A stretch of 64,000 bases of DNA from Coriaria nepalensis (lineage: Eukaryota; Streptophyta; Magnoliopsida; Cucurbitales; Coriariaceae): NCBI GenBank assembly GCA_027186245.1, contig CP114481.1, positions 39,649,501-39,713,500 of the forward strand. Direction: 5' to 3'. Positions 63,616 through 64,000 of this stretch are shown here, piece by piece. The position numbers and the translations under genes were made by a program. Positions within the stretch are counted from its first letter, which is position 1; every line of letters starts with the position of its first letter. A model generated the notes under the pieces. It ran no database searches, was not told the origin of the DNA, and was given only the letters and a program-made list of their open reading frames with translations.

Positions 63616-63943
63616 ACCAAGTCGAACGAATTCAATTTTTGCACTACAAACACAAGTTTTGTGGAGAACTTGCAAATGATCAATGCAAGGAAAGTGTGCA
63701 TTCGTTTAACTTAAAATCATTTCAATGAGTCATTTCAAGTCAATAATTTATTTCAAAGCAAGTCGAACGAATTCAATTTTTGCACTACAAACACAAGTTT
63801 TGTGCATAACTCGCAAATGATCAATGCAAGGAAAGTGTGCATTCGTTTAACCTTAAAATCATTTCAATGAGTCATTTCAAGTCAATATCTTATTTCAAAG
63901 CAAGTCGAACGAATTCAATTTTTGCACTACAAACACAAGTTCT
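63378..63943. repeat. Two-monomer (283-bp) tandem with GTGGAGAAC / GCATAACTCGC
   Basis: The pair GTGGAGAAC then GCATAACTCGC occurs at 63378 and again at 63661, offset 283 bp (141+142). The partner region near 6498 has the pair only once, so this is a local doubling after the outer blocks separated. The array continues past the window end. Confidence 0.78.
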
Positions 63944-64000
63944 GTGCATAACTTGCAAATGATCATTGCAAGGAAAGTGTGCATTCGTTTAACCTTAAAA

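Larger units (their letters stand above)
1..64000. repeat. Tandem satellite DNA array, ~141/142-bp monomer, fills the window
   Basis: Head-to-tail copies of one AT-rich unit run from the first base to the last, all in one orientation and with no foreign insertion. Each unit can be recognised by its start (TCAATGCAAGG or TCATTGCAAGG) just after GCAAATGA. The period is 142 bp when the unit carries AACCTTAAAATC and 141 bp when it carries AACTTAAAATC, AACCTAAAATC or the TGATTTTTTC deletion. Most units keep GAATTC (EcoRI) and TGATCA (BclI). Long homogeneous arrays like this are known from eukaryotic centromeric and pericentromeric heterochromatin. A 142-bp EcoRI satellite is reported for the beetle Tenebrio molitor and a 142-bp one for Palorus ratzeburgii; the match to either is inferred from length and site periodicity only. 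No other stretch in the window needs a separate explanation: there is no gene-sized non-repetitive region. Confidence 0.98.

Noticed and set aside
1..64000. CRISPR array
   Set aside because: Repetition is regular, but there is no short direct repeat alternating with unique spacers. The full 141/142 bp is repeated, with no cas genes, and the variation is scattered substitution.
1..64000. Transposable element, LTR, telomere repeat or tRNA/rRNA gene embedded in the array
   Set aside because: I found no break in the monomer register, no terminal repeats or target-site duplications, no TTAGG/TTAGGG runs and no RNA gene motifs.

Overview
The whole 64 kb window is one uninterrupted tandem array of a roughly 141/142-bp, AT-rich satellite DNA. 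Every monomer reads in the same orientation. I estimate about 450 copies (window length divided by the mean period). The first complete monomer (positions 1-142) has 45 G+C bases, about 32%. I see no gene, RNA gene, transposable element, unique spacer, CRISPR or promoter. The only 60-codon reading frames are by-products of point changes in the repeat.

A long, one-orientation, high-copy satellite without interruption is typical of a eukaryotic centromere or pericentromeric heterochromatin. A ~142-bp unit with an EcoRI site (GAATTC) in most monomers recalls the abundant 142-bp satellites of tenebrionid beetles, Tenebrio molitor first and Palorus ratzeburgii as an alternative. That attribution rests on unit length, EcoRI periodicity and AT-richness recalled from the literature, not on an alignment, so it is tentative.

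Monomer anatomy: three ATTTCAA elements in the first half; all three CpGs inside or next to a 7-bp inverted pair (ATTCGTT / AACGAAT); and a 39-bp module of three overlapping dyad symmetries that crosses each monomer junction.

The array is layered. (A) 1-26.5 kb is an outer family marked by a TGATTTTTTC deletion variant and a GAACGGATTC subtype. It is built from large in-register block copies: 43 monomers (6,087 bp offset), 47 monomers (6,657 bp), and 40/44 monomers (5,669/6,237 bp). (B) About 26.5-27.6 kb is a transition zone holding the most degenerate monomer seen (27056-27197). (C) 28-59.3 kb is a central family with shorter higher-order repeats: recurring 6-monomer (848 bp) and 4-monomer (565 bp) modules, 8-monomer tandems (1,131 and 1,129 bp) and a 13-monomer tandem (1,836 bp). 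(D) 59.3-64 kb returns to the outer family and matches 2.7-4.7 kb and 5.3-6.7 kb at about 56.6-56.9 kb distance.

Every measured block offset is a whole number of monomers, as expected from unequal exchange. The arrangement suggests a younger central array that grew inside an older one, but assembly error in the largest near-identical blocks cannot be excluded from sequence alone.
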